A DNA stretch of 64,000 bases from Arthrobacter citreus (GCA_013200995.1 CP053688.1:4650001-4714000); one strand, 5' to 3'. Shown: positions 47,139-55,179, counted from the first letter of the stretch. Notes: generated by a model from the letters alone, not told the origin. Numbers and translations are program-made.

Positions 47139-47255
47139 ACTCATAAAAGTTCATGAGTAAGCAAAAGAGCCAAAAAGAGAAAATAGGTTACTCATAGAGG
47201 GTTCATGAGTAAGCAGAAAAGCCAAAAAGAAAAAATCTAACTCATAAAAGAATCG
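47139..47255 (+). repeat. Family C intergenic repeat, second locus
   Basis: Three units with ACTCATA at 47139, 47190 and 47240 (spacing 51 and 50). The middle one contains TTACTCATAGAGGGTTCATG, identical to the first unit at 21657. Between the cores lie A/G-rich stretches with GCCAAAAAGA. Located between fabH and the glycerol-3-phosphate dehydrogenase paralogue. Confidence 0.8.
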
Positions 47256-47307
47256 TAAGTGGAACATTTTGTTACTCTTTATTAAGGTTTGGAAGGAAGA
47301 GAAATGT

Positions 47308-48273
47308 ATGAATGTATCTGTCCTAGGCTGCGGACGATGGGGAAGTTTTTTAGCTTGGTATGCTAATCGTACTGGTCACGAAGTAGTTATATGGGGAAGA
47401 GAAAACTCTAGTAATTATATAGGCTTAAAACAGACAAGAAAAAATGATTATTTAAGCTTACCGGATGAAATTGAATTAACGAGTTCATTGGAAGGTGCAA
47501 TATCATTTGGAGAAATTATTATTATTTCAATTAGTGCCCAAGAGCTAAGAACATTTGCAAAGCGTTTAAGTCAAAATAATGGAATACAAGGAAAAACTTT
47601 TATACTTTGTATGAAAGGTTTAGAATCTGCTACAGGAAAAAGACTGACAAAAGTCTTTAGCGAAGAAGTGGGGAGAAACTGTAATGTAGCCGTTTGGGTT
47701 GGTCCTGGTCATGTACAAGATTTTGTAAGGAATATACCAAATTGTATGGTTATTGGTTCTGAAAATATAGAAGTCACAAAACAGATTACTAAAGCATTTA
47801 ACAGTGAGTTAATACGATTTTATTACGGGCAAGATCTAATTGGTAATGAAGTTGGAGCAGCAACTAAAAATGCCATGGGAATAGCAGCAGGAATGCTTGA
47901 TGGATTGAATTATAGTAGTTTAAAAGGTTCTTTGATGGCAAGAGGGACTAGAGAGATTTCACGTTTAATAAGAGCAATGGGAGGAAATGATTTAACAATT
48001 TACGGCTTAAGTCATTTAGGAGATTATGAAGCAACACTATTTTCAATGCACAGTCATAATCGAAAGTTTGGGCAAGCATTTGTCGAAGGAAAACCGTTTG
48101 ATAAGTTAGCGGAAGGGGTTTCTACAATTAAGGCACTAAAACAGCTTTCTAATCAGTATGATGTTGAACTGCCAATCTGTAACGCATTGTTTGATATAAT
48201 TTTTGAACAAAAAAACGCTAAAGAAACTTTAGAAGAATTATTTTTAAGACCATTAAAATTCGAATTCCATTAA
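47308..48273 (+). CDS. NAD(P)H-dependent glycerol-3-phosphate dehydrogenase, GpsA paralogue
   Basis: 321 residues: dinucleotide motif VLGCGRWGSFLAW (residues 5-17), the catalytic Lys in GAATKNAMGIAAGML, and LSHLGDYEATLFSMHSHNRKFG in place of the usual LAGLGDL...RN.. loop. GpsA makes glycerol-3-phosphate for phospholipids. The divergence around the substrate loop suggests a paralogue, perhaps with a different substrate. The ATG at 47308 follows GGAAGGAAGAG. It follows the fabH copy after a repeat-filled 200-bp gap. Confidence 0.85.
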   Translation: MNVSVLGCGRWGSFLAWYANRTGHEVVIWGRENSSNYIGLKQTRKNDYLSLPDEIELTSSLEGAISFGEIIIISISAQELRTFAKRLSQNNGIQGKTFILCMKGLESATGKRLTKVFSEEVGRNCNVAVWVGPGHVQDFVRNIPNCMVIGSENIEVTKQITKAFNSELIRFYYGQDLIGNEVGAATKNAMGIAAGMLDGLNYSSLKGSLMARGTREISRLIRAMGGNDLTIYGLSHLGDYEATLFSMHSHNRKFGQAFVEGKPFDKLAEGVSTIKALKQLSNQYDVELPICNALFDIIFEQKNAKETLEELFLRPLKFEFH

Positions 48274-48410
48274 AGTGAAATTTTATTTCGTGGATTTCCA
48301 GAGAATGTTTAAAATTGTTATTTTTTTAACTTTTTTTCTGTTTTCTTCTTCTGTATCCACTAAAATACGAACGATTTATTAAAAAATGTTTTAAAAGTTC
48401 ATATTTTATC

Positions 48411-48439
48411 TTGAAAATATATTTCTAATTTGATATATT
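48411..48439 (+). promoter_or_regulatory. Sigma-A promoter of the riboswitch transcript
   Basis: TTGAAA (48411-48416), 17-bp spacer, TATATT (48434-48439). It would start transcription about 20 nt before the aptamer. Confidence 0.75.
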
Positions 48440-48465
48440 ATCAGTGTAATCATTCATAAAACATT

Positions 48466-48675
48466 ACTCGTATATGCTCAGTAATATGGTCTGAGCGTCT
48501 CTACCTGGTTCCCAATGGAAGAACTGGACTACGAGTTAAAGTAATATTGGTAATCATTTTATGTAGCCGATAATTAGTGTCAAGCATTTAAGTTTTATTA
48601 ATTGCTTACCTATACTTTAACTTGCGTAGGTCTAGAAGGTAGAGATTGTTCTACATTTTCTAGACCATTTTTTTT
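48466..48675 (+). promoter_or_regulatory. Guanine-type purine riboswitch with terminator
   Basis: The aptamer spans 48466-48536: P1 ACTCGTA / TACGAGT, P2 GCTCAG / CTGAGC with L2 TAATATGG, J2/3 GTCTCTACC, P3 CTGGTTC / GAACTGG. The base before TACGAGT in J3/1 (GGACTACG) is C, the guanine-specific residue; adenine switches have T there. P1's 3' strand plus following bases (48529-48543) can instead pair with ACTTTAACTTGCGTAG (48614-48629), forming an antiterminator that overlaps the foot of a terminator at 48629-48675 (GGTCTAGAA / TTCTAGACC, T8). Guanine should thus stop transcription of the nucleosidase gene. Confidence 0.92.
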
Positions 48676-48715
48676 GGCCAAAGCATCGAGTGTGATACAT
48701 CAAGGGGGAAAAATT

Positions 48716-49585
48716 ATGTTAAAAAAGTACGGTTTATTAGGAATTGCTAGTGCGTTATTAATCTCTGTATCTGTAGGTAATAACTTTAAATCAAATATTG
48801 CAGAAGCAAAAACTAAGGAATTAAGACCAATTATAATTGAAGGTCCAATGCCAATAGAAGCTGAAAAATTTGCAAGTAAGTTAAAAAATGTAAAAGTGGA
48901 AAAATCAGGTAGCTTCGTATTTTACAAAGGTACTTTAGATAAATATCCAGTTATCGTAGCAAAGACAGGTAAAGGTATGGAAAATACAGCTGCTGCTACT
49001 GCAATTGCTATTGAAAAATATAAACCAATCGCAATTATTAACCAAGGTACATCTGGTGGCCACGATCCAAAATTAAATGTTTTTGATATTGTATTAGGTC
49101 AAAAAACAACTAATATTGGTTCTTTAAAAACTGAAACGAAAGACGAAAACCAAGGAATTGATGCAACTCTTTGGAAACCAATGGACTTAATGGCTTCAGA
49201 AGGTAGCGCTGGTGAAGATCCAAATGCTGAAAAACCACGCTTTTACGATGGTAATAAAGATTTATTAGCGGCTGCTAATGCAGTAAAAAATAAATACACT
49301 AAAGGTAAAGTTGTAGAAGGTACAATCGGTTCTGCTGATGTATGGAATAATGAAGTTGATCGCATTAAATGGTTCCATACTAATTATGGTACTTCAGTAG
49401 AAGAGATGGAAGGTGCTGCTGCAGCTCAAATCGCTCAAGCTTATAATGTACCTTTCTTAGGAATTCGTGTTTTATCAAACAACAAAACAAATGGTGGTCA
49501 ATACAATGCAACGACTGCTGAAGCATGCCAAGAGTATGTAGTTGAAGTAGTTCAGCAATATATTTCTAAAAAATCACATAAGTAA
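48716..49585 (+). CDS. Exported purine nucleosidase/phosphorylase, MTA/SAH-nucleosidase fold
   Basis: 289 residues. The first ~31 residues form a signal peptide (KKYGLLGIASALLISVSV, then AEAK). The rest is the nucleoside phosphorylase fold: IIIEGPMPIEAEKF with Glu48 at the place of MTAN Glu12, NQGTSGGHD, and VEEMEGAAAAQIA with Met231-Glu232 for ribose binding. The catalytic Asp of MTA/SAH nucleosidase (RxxSD) is Asn255 here (RVLSNN). In trimeric purine nucleoside phosphorylases an Asn at this site goes with 6-oxopurines, which suits the guanine riboswitch. It probably cleaves guanosine/inosine outside the cell. The ATG at 48716 follows AAGGGGG. Confidence 0.85.
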   Translation: MLKKYGLLGIASALLISVSVGNNFKSNIAEAKTKELRPIIIEGPMPIEAEKFASKLKNVKVEKSGSFVFYKGTLDKYPVIVAKTGKGMENTAAATAIAIEKYKPIAIINQGTSGGHDPKLNVFDIVLGQKTTNIGSLKTETKDENQGIDATLWKPMDLMASEGSAGEDPNAEKPRFYDGNKDLLAAANAVKNKYTKGKVVEGTIGSADVWNNEVDRIKWFHTNYGTSVEEMEGAAAAQIAQAYNVPFLGIRVLSNNKTNGGQYNATTAEACQEYVVEVVQQYISKKSHK

Positions 49586-49596
49586 TAATAAATAAT

Positions 49597-49641
49597 AGCA
49601 CCTTTGTTATCATCTATTTAAGATGTTAGCAAGGTGCTTTT
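49597..49641 (+). terminator. Terminator after the nucleosidase
   Basis: Long stem AGCACCTTTG...AAGGTGCT with inner ATCT / AGAT, followed by a short T tract; it may also serve the convergent ArsR-type gene. Confidence 0.85.
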
Positions 49642-49660
49642 GCATTTTTATTCCCTGTCC

Positions 49661-50239
49661 TTACTTCAACCACCATAACTCAACAGGGTTTAATTCATAT
49701 TGATTATTTTCACGGTACATAAACTGACACATGATAAGCTCTCGTCTTAACGTAGCATAATCTTCATGAAATTCCTTTAAATACTCGTTTATTTCTTTCT
49801 CTGGATAAACCCTTCCAAATTCTAATCCCTTAATCATATGCTCTAAAACGACGAGTTTTTTCTTTCGTTGTGCGGGGTAAACTTTAAGTTTTCCTTCTTT
49901 CGTAAAGAAATTATTAATAATGCTAGTGCGTTCACTTTCAGTAACTGACATTTCCATATTGGAATCTCCTCCTGTTCCTACAGTAAAAATAGCTTTAGCA
50001 CTCATTTCTAAAATTTTTGTATTTAAAGTGAAATAGATTGTATTTTTATCACGGCGTTCTTTAACAAGTCCAACTTCTCTAAGTTTAGTCATATGGTGAG
50101 TTATTGTTGGTGGTTTAAGACCTAATTTACTTGCAATTTCTTGCCCGTTTAATGGACCTTGTTGCAATAAAGCAATAATGCGTACACGAGTAAGATCACC
50201 TAAAGCTTTGTGGAATTCTACAATTTTATTTAACTGCAC
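49661..50239 (-). CDS. ArsR-type HTH regulator with DUF2087-like C-terminus
   Basis: 192 residues. An ArsR/SmtB winged helix occupies ~1-75 (FHKALGDLTRVRIIALLQQG, QEIASKLGLKPPTITHHMTKL), followed by a linker and a C-terminal domain with FTKEGKLKVYPAQRKKKLVVLEHM and YPEKEINEYLKEFHEDYATLRRELI, which is the DUF2087 pattern. No metal-binding cysteine cluster is present. It starts at a GTG at 50239 after GTAGGTG. It is divergent from the leader peptide/MFS operon at 50444 and is its probable regulator. Confidence 0.85.
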   Translation of the reverse strand: MQLNKIVEFHKALGDLTRVRIIALLQQGPLNGQEIASKLGLKPPTITHHMTKLREVGLVKERRDKNTIYFTLNTKILEMSAKAIFTVGTGGDSNMEMSVTESERTSIINNFFTKEGKLKVYPAQRKKKLVVLEHMIKGLEFGRVYPEKEINEYLKEFHEDYATLRRELIMCQFMYRENNQYELNPVELWWLK

Positions 50240-50443
50240 TTATTAAGCACCTACTTTTATTATTATCTAATTAGATAATAATCTAATTAAATTGTTATTT
50301 CAACTATCGATTTTTGAATAAATAGCTGGTATAGAAGTTTACTCTCTTTTTTTATAGGAGAAAAGTTTGGTTGTTTGATATTGGCATACTCAAAAATTAC
50401 TGATATTCTAATTTAGTGAAAAGTTTAAAAAGGGGGAATTTTC

Positions 50444-50542
50444 ATGCGAATAATTTTTATGCCTGAATATAGACCTAAAAGCAGAACAACAAATGCTCTT
50501 TTAACGAGGAAAGAAAGGTTGAATAAGTATGGGGATACTTAA
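50444..50542 (+). CDS. 32-residue leader peptide overlapping the MFS gene
   Basis: ATG at 50444 with AGGGGG seven bases upstream opens a 32-codon frame (MRIIFMPEYRPKSRTTNALL...), basic and soluble, ending TAA at 50540-50542, 14 nt past the ATG of the MFS gene in another frame. This overlap permits translational coupling or attenuation, as in leader peptides of drug-induced resistance genes. It is too short for reliable family recognition. It could also be a chance frame, but the ribosome site is better than that of the MFS gene itself. Confidence 0.5.
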   Translation: MRIIFMPEYRPKSRTTNALLTRKERLNKYGDT

Positions 50543-51806
50543 GTTTCACAAAAATATAAAGATTCGATTACTCGAATCTTTTTTAAGTTCATCGATTGGA
50601 AGTATGATCTTCCCATTTATGGCGATTTATTTATCAAAGCATTTTGGTGTAAAACAAGCTGGTTTGCTTTTACTTGTAAATGTATTTATTGGAATTATAA
50701 TGAACTTTTTTGGAGGATATTTTTCAGATCAATTTGGTCGAAAAAAGACAATGGTGTTTGCTGAAACATTACGTTTACTAGCGTTTATTACGATGATGTT
50801 TTGTAATTCACCTTGGTATACATCTCCTCATATTACATTCTTGATGATGACTTTAAATAGTATCTGTTGGGGACTAGCAGGTCCTGCGAATCAAGCGATG
50901 TTAATTGATGTAAGTAAACCGGAAGAACGAAAACTTATGTATTCGATTATGTATTGGTCGAATAATTTATCAATTGCAATTGGTGGAATGCTTGGCGGAT
51001 TTTTATTTAAAACGTATTTTTTTGAATTACTATTAGCTCTTTCATTTGCCTCGCTAGTTACATGGATTTTAATTACCTTTTTTGTTGAAGAAAGTTTGGT
51101 CACTGAAAAGACAGAAACGAAGACGATTGGTCATCACGCTCATAAAATGATTTCTAATTATCGGGACGTTTTTCAAGATAAGCTGTTTATTCTTTATGTA
51201 CTAGCAGGTTTACTAGTACTCTCGATGGAATTTCAATTAACAAATTATATTAGTATTCGATTAGCGAACGATTTCCACACACAGCATTTATTTGCCTGGA
51301 CATTTGGTGGAATCGAGATGACAGGTTTCCTTCGTACAGAAAATACGATTCTAGTAGTTGTAATGGCACTTTTTGCTTCTAAAATAGTAAGTAAATTGGA
51401 CGATCAAAAAACATTAATTTGGAGTTGTATAGCCTTTGTAAGTGGTTATGCAGTAATTTCATATAGTAATTCTATTTTGCTTTTATTTATAGCGATGTTT
51501 GTAGCAACTGTTGCCGAAGTTTTAAGAGTACCAGTACAACAAAATTATATGGCTAATTTACCAGCTGATGAAACAAGAAGTTCATATATGGCAGTTGCAG
51601 GTTTATCGTTCAATTTAGCGATGTTTATATGTTCAATGACTGTTTCGCTAAGCGCGTATTTATCAAAACTTTCTACATCCATCTTTTTAACAAGCTTAGG
51701 TGTAATCGGAATTCTTATGTTTGTAAGAATTACACCTGCATTAGAAAGAAGAATTAAAGGAGAAGTATTACAGGAGCAAGGGCATTCAGTTGAAGTGAAT
51801 TCTTGA
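50529..51806 (+). CDS. MFS transporter, multidrug-efflux type
   Basis: A 425-residue, 12-span MFS protein. Motif A GGYFSDQFGRKKTMVFAET lies after helix 2 (residues ~64-82). The substrate is unknown; divergent placement from an ArsR-type regulator is a common arrangement for induced efflux pumps. Translation starts at 50529 (AAGAAAGG upstream), inside the end of the leader peptide frame, so expression may depend on leader translation. A terminator follows at 51812. Confidence 0.83.
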   Translation: MGILKFHKNIKIRLLESFLSSSIGSMIFPFMAIYLSKHFGVKQAGLLLLVNVFIGIIMNFFGGYFSDQFGRKKTMVFAETLRLLAFITMMFCNSPWYTSPHITFLMMTLNSICWGLAGPANQAMLIDVSKPEERKLMYSIMYWSNNLSIAIGGMLGGFLFKTYFFELLLALSFASLVTWILITFFVEESLVTEKTETKTIGHHAHKMISNYRDVFQDKLFILYVLAGLLVLSMEFQLTNYISIRLANDFHTQHLFAWTFGGIEMTGFLRTENTILVVVMALFASKIVSKLDDQKTLIWSCIAFVSGYAVISYSNSILLLFIAMFVATVAEVLRVPVQQNYMANLPADETRSSYMAVAGLSFNLAMFICSMTVSLSAYLSKLSTSIFLTSLGVIGILMFVRITPALERRIKGEVLQEQGHSVEVNS

Positions 51807-51811
51807 TTTGA

Positions 51812-51846
51812 AAAGAGGGTTTCTCATTTTGAGAGCCCTTTTATTT
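51812..51846 (+). terminator. Terminator after the MFS gene
   Basis: AGGGTTTCTC / GAGAGCCCT with one bulge and a T-rich tail. Confidence 0.8.
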
Positions 51847-51902
51847 TATGATTGTATAATTTTGAACGCGTAGTGAATGCTCAACTGCAGATCAGTTGAA
51901 GT

Positions 51903-52076
51903 GCAAATATGAATGTAAAGTGTGCAAATAAGAAGTGAGAAACTGCAAATAAAAGGTGAAGTGCAAATAAAAAAAGTGAAAGTGCAATTAAAATTGGCAA
52001 AACAGCAAATAAAAATTGCGAAAGTGCAATTAAAATTAGCGAATCTGCAATTAAAATCCATAGCACCGCAATTAAG
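51903..52076 (+). repeat. Family B 21-bp phased repeat, nine units
   Basis: Units starting GCAAATA or GCAATTA begin at 51903, 51924, 51945, 51963, 51984, 52005, 52026, 52047 and 52068: spacing 21 bp, with a single 18. The units are of the type GCAATTAAAATTGGCAAAAC. Same family as 11969-12022. Confidence 0.9.
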
Positions 52077-52080
52077 TTAA

Positions 52081-52408
52081 GGAAATACCCATACCGGATA
52101 GGGTATTTCTACTGAATTTTTCCTCTAAAAGTATTCCGTTCAAATTTAAAACAATCAAATTTGCCCTAACCCTTTCTAAATCGAATCAAAAATTGATGGA
52201 ATTTCCTTGTATTCTATAAATTAAGACTCATAAATTCAACAATTTATGAAAAATTTACACAGATACCCCCCCACTTTAAGACGAAAAATAAGCAAAGTCC
52301 TCGATGAAAGAAAAAGTATTCACTCCAATTTTTAGGAATGTGTTCAAGTTAAACAAATGGTTATATTTACCTAATCTGGACATCTTAATTAAAAAGGGTG
52401 GTGTTTCG
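52081..52408. other. Hairpin and AT-rich leader before the secreted-protein gene
   Basis: GAAATACCC / GGGTATTTC forms a perfect 9-bp hairpin at 52082-52109, right after the family B array, without a long T tract. The remaining 300 bp is AT-rich with no gene; an open frame from 52304 lacks a ribosome site. Confidence 0.5.
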
Positions 52409-53107
52409 ATGAGCAGACGTTTAGCCATTGTTTTTACTAGTATTTTTACATTATTCTCATGTTCAGCAGTCAGTGCACAAGCAGCTGAGCGTGTAGTTAT
52501 GAATAGTATTCCGAGTGAAGTTTGGCAGGAAAATATATATCTTATTGCTGATCGAATTGATTGGAAAGAATATCGAAATTTTGATGTCCAAATTGGTAAT
52601 GAGGGAGCTTTATATCATTTTCCAGGTTGGAAAAGTGGGAAGTACGGTACAAAAATGTTTAGTGAAGACTTGAATAAGGACAGACAGGATGAAATTATCA
52701 TTTCGCTGGATAATTTCAATGATCCTATTCATTTATTGCAAATTAGTAGTGATGGTCAGAACGAAGAATATAAGGAAGTACCAGTGGAATCAGTACCTGA
52801 GGCAGTTAAGCGACTCGTTGAAATGGAGAAAAAAGGGGATATTGTTACGATTACAACTAAGAAAAAAACATATAAAGTTAATTTGAAATCGTTAGGATTT
52901 AAAGATACTTCTTCCGACGATAGTGTTTATACTCATGTTCCAGTTGATTATATTGTTGAAAAGAAAAAATTAATTGCCGATGCTGTTGTCATGATTTCAA
53001 CGGATGGCGGAGGAGCAATCGGGAATTTGATGTTAATTTATGATTGGAATGGAAAGAAATACGAAGTTCAGTCAGTTTCTTTTGAGAAGTATAATCGGAA
53101 GAGGTAA
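52409..53107 (+). CDS. Secreted protein of unknown function
   Basis: 232 residues. Signal peptide (SRRLAIVFTSIFTLFSCSAVSAQA, about 1-25). The mature part contains EDLNKDRQDEIIISL, an Asp-rich loop like those in FG-GAP/VCBS calcium-binding repeats, and DAVVMISTDGGGAIGNLMLIYDWNG near the C-terminus, which looks like a beta-propeller-type blade. No catalytic motif is recognised. The ATG at 52409 follows AAGGGTGGTG; in-frame codons upstream are probably untranslated. Terminator at 53136. Confidence 0.75.
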   Translation: MSRRLAIVFTSIFTLFSCSAVSAQAAERVVMNSIPSEVWQENIYLIADRIDWKEYRNFDVQIGNEGALYHFPGWKSGKYGTKMFSEDLNKDRQDEIIISLDNFNDPIHLLQISSDGQNEEYKEVPVESVPEAVKRLVEMEKKGDIVTITTKKKTYKVNLKSLGFKDTSSDDSVYTHVPVDYIVEKKKLIADAVVMISTDGGGAIGNLMLIYDWNGKKYEVQSVSFEKYNRKR

Positions 53108-53135
53108 TGAAAGTTTTAGGCTAAAGAAGATTATA

Positions 53136-53177
53136 AAAAGCTACCGATCATTTAAATATGATTGGTAGCTTTATTTC
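53136..53177 (+). terminator. Terminator after the secreted-protein gene
   Basis: AAAGCTACCGATCAT / ATGATTGGTAGCTTT, followed by a short T-rich stretch. Confidence 0.88.
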
Positions 53178-53295
53178 ACATTAAGAAAGTATAAATTGGA
53201 AGGTGGTGAAGATCAGTCGACGTAGATGCCAATTTTAGGTATAAGTATAAGTGCAACTACCCCACTGTCTTCGCCAATCGGCGAGTTTTCTTTAT

Positions 53296-53697
53296 TTATT
53301 TTGTCATTAATTGACTCATTAGAGTTGCTGTATCAAATAATCCTCGGTGAGATAAAATTTTGCCATTTTCGATTTTAAATTCTCTAAATAAAGTAACCTT
53401 TACAGAATTTCCAGTTGGTGGGGTTCCTCTAAATAATCCTGAGTGTGTACCTGTAAATTCCAGTCTTGTAATAGCAGTGTCTTCATTAGAGACGATTTCT
53501 TCAATTGTGTAATGGCTATCTGGGAAGCCTGTAAAAATTACACTAGCGAATTGCTTTAATCCTTCTGTTGAACCATAAGAGTAATCAATGTATTCAGGTG
53601 ATAATAAATTGGCTGTACTGTCTAGGTTATTCTTGTTCCAAAAAACTTCAATAAATTCTTTTACTAATTCTTTATTACTTTGTTCAATTGTTTTCAT
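53296..53697 (-). CDS. SnoaL-like/ester cyclase family protein
   Basis: 133 residues of the NTF2-like SnoaL fold: VKEFIEVFWNKNNLDSTANLLSPEYIDY, TGFPDSHYTIEEIVSNEDTAITRLEFTGTHSG and the ending ENGKILSHRGLFDTATLMSQL. These small proteins hold a hydrophobic pocket and include polyketide cyclases, but most Bacillus members have no known substrate. AAGGAGAATT precedes the ATG. It is divergent from the WYL regulator with about 90 bp between start codons, so the two are likely functionally linked. Confidence 0.82.
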   Translation of the reverse strand: MKTIEQSNKELVKEFIEVFWNKNNLDSTANLLSPEYIDYSYGSTEGLKQFASVIFTGFPDSHYTIEEIVSNEDTAITRLEFTGTHSGLFRGTPPTGNSVKVTLFREFKIENGKILSHRGLFDTATLMSQLMTK

Positions 53698-53787
53698 AGC
53701 ATAATTCTCCTTTTTTGTTTGGCTTAAGACATATAATAGATTATAATAGTGACAAAAATTGTCATAGTTATCAAAAAAGGTGAAAAT

Positions 53788-54738
53788 ATGTCTGCAAAAT
53801 CAAAACGATTAATTGAATTAATGATGCTTGTCAATCGAAAGCGCAAGTTTACGGTTAAGGAATTAGCCTATGAATTTAATGTGTCATCAAGAACGATTTT
53901 AAGAGATTTGCAAGAGTTAAGTGAATTAGGGGTGCCTTTATATTCGGAAGTGGGTCCTCATGGTGGATTTCAAGTGTTGAACGAAAGAGTTCTGCCACCT
54001 ATTACATTTACTGAAGAAGAAGCAGTTTCATTATTTTTTGCAAGTCATGCATTGCGGCATTTTTCTACGCTTCCATTTGAAGCAGAGTCTAAATCAGCAT
54101 TGAAAAAATTTTACGCTTATTTACCATCTGATGTGAAAAATCGAATTGATGAAATGAAAAATCGTTTTGACTTCATCATCCCTACAAAGCAAGCGAAATC
54201 CGAATTTCTTTCAATACTTTTAGAAACAGCTATTAGTCAAAGTGTGATTAGCATTGAATATGATTCGTATAAAGGGAGGTCGAAACGAGAAATTCAGCCA
54301 ATCGGAATTTATGCGAACAATGGATTATGGTATTGTCCAGCATATTGTTTTAATAGTGATGATTATCGACTATTTAGATGTGATAAAATTCTTTCAGTTT
54401 GTCATGATGTGGAAAATGAATCGTTAAATTTGCCACACATTTCGCTTGGAAAGAAATTAGTAAGTATGAAAGAAAAGAGATTAATTAAGTTTTACGTTGA
54501 GCTAAGTAGAGACGGCGTTCAAAGATGTGAGACAATAATTGATCCGAGGTTTAAAGTAAAAGTACGAGAGGATGGAACTGGTTTTATTGAAGATTGGATT
54601 GGTCAAAATGAAATACCTTTTATCGCTCAACTATTTATTTCAATTGGAAAAGAAGCTAAAGTGAAAGAGCCAATTGAACTTTTACAAAGTATAAGAGAAA
54701 AGCTTTCCGAAGTTATGGAATGGTATGAAAATGACTGA
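53788..54738 (+). CDS. HTH/WYL-domain transcriptional regulator (YafY type)
   Basis: 316 residues: N-terminal winged helix RLIELMMLVNRKRKFTVKELAYEFNVSSRTILRDLQELSELGVPL, then a WYL domain (~140-220) with ISIEYDSYKGRSKREIQPIGIYANNGLWYCPAYCF, and a C-terminal WCX-like extension. WYL domains bind small ligands or nucleic acid. The ATG at 53788 follows AAAGGTGA; the frame is open 13 codons earlier. It is divergent from the SnoaL-like gene. Confidence 0.88.
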   Translation: MSAKSKRLIELMMLVNRKRKFTVKELAYEFNVSSRTILRDLQELSELGVPLYSEVGPHGGFQVLNERVLPPITFTEEEAVSLFFASHALRHFSTLPFEAESKSALKKFYAYLPSDVKNRIDEMKNRFDFIIPTKQAKSEFLSILLETAISQSVISIEYDSYKGRSKREIQPIGIYANNGLWYCPAYCFNSDDYRLFRCDKILSVCHDVENESLNLPHISLGKKLVSMKEKRLIKFYVELSRDGVQRCETIIDPRFKVKVREDGTGFIEDWIGQNEIPFIAQLFISIGKEAKVKEPIELLQSIREKLSEVMEWYEND

Positions 54739-54823
54739 TTAATTCCAAATAAAGTTAAACGGTTACAATTTATATATAGCAACGTTTTTCAATTGAAGTA
54801 GAATTAACTAGTAAAAAAAGGTG

Positions 54824-54853
54824 TTGACAGAATTGTTAAATAACCTCTATAAT
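54824..54853 (+). promoter_or_regulatory. Sigma-A promoter of the T-box transcript
   Basis: TTGACA (54824-54829), 18-bp spacer, TATAAT (54848-54853): a perfect consensus for both boxes. Confidence 0.9.
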
Positions 54854-54889
54854 ACAAAACATATTAAAAAAAGAACCAAGTTACTAATA

Positions 54890-55157
54890 GTAGATTAATA
54901 TAGTTTTAAGCAATGAAGGGTATTGAAGTAGTGCTTATCTCACTGTAATAGAGAGCTGATGGTTGGTGGAAATCAGTACAAAGATAAGGATGAATTACGG
55001 TCCTGGAGCTATTTTTTTCGAGGTAAAGTTTCATCTTTACTGAGGGAAAAACGGTCAATTATGATCGTTATCAAATTTTAAGAGGCAGATTAATTCTGCA
55101 ACTAGGGTGGTACCGCGAACAATTCGTCCCTACTGAGTAAATCAGTAGGGACTTTTT
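54890..55157 (+). promoter_or_regulatory. T-box riboswitch, first of a tandem pair
   Basis: Stem I features AGAGAGCTGATGG and GGTGGAAATCAG, the specifier region GATGAATTACGGTCCTGGAG, the T-box AGGGTGGTACCGCG (55104-55117) and a terminator GTCCCTACTGA / TCAGTAGGGAC with T6 (55127-55157). The triplet after GAA can be read UAC (Tyr, followed by the usual purine) or UUA (Leu). UGGU in the T-box fits a tRNA with discriminator A, which does not separate the two. Confidence 0.92.
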
Positions 55158-55179
55158 TATTATTTAAAATTTAATATAT

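Noticed and set aside
51846..52061. Minus-strand Cys/Phe-rich frames across the family B array
   Set aside because: Same reason: a side effect of 21-bp periodicity, with two overlapping frames both open and no ribosome site.
53268..53290. TCGCC / GGCGA hairpin before the SnoaL-like gene's end
   Set aside because: Stem of five pairs; T tract on the plus strand only, where the previous gene already has a terminator.
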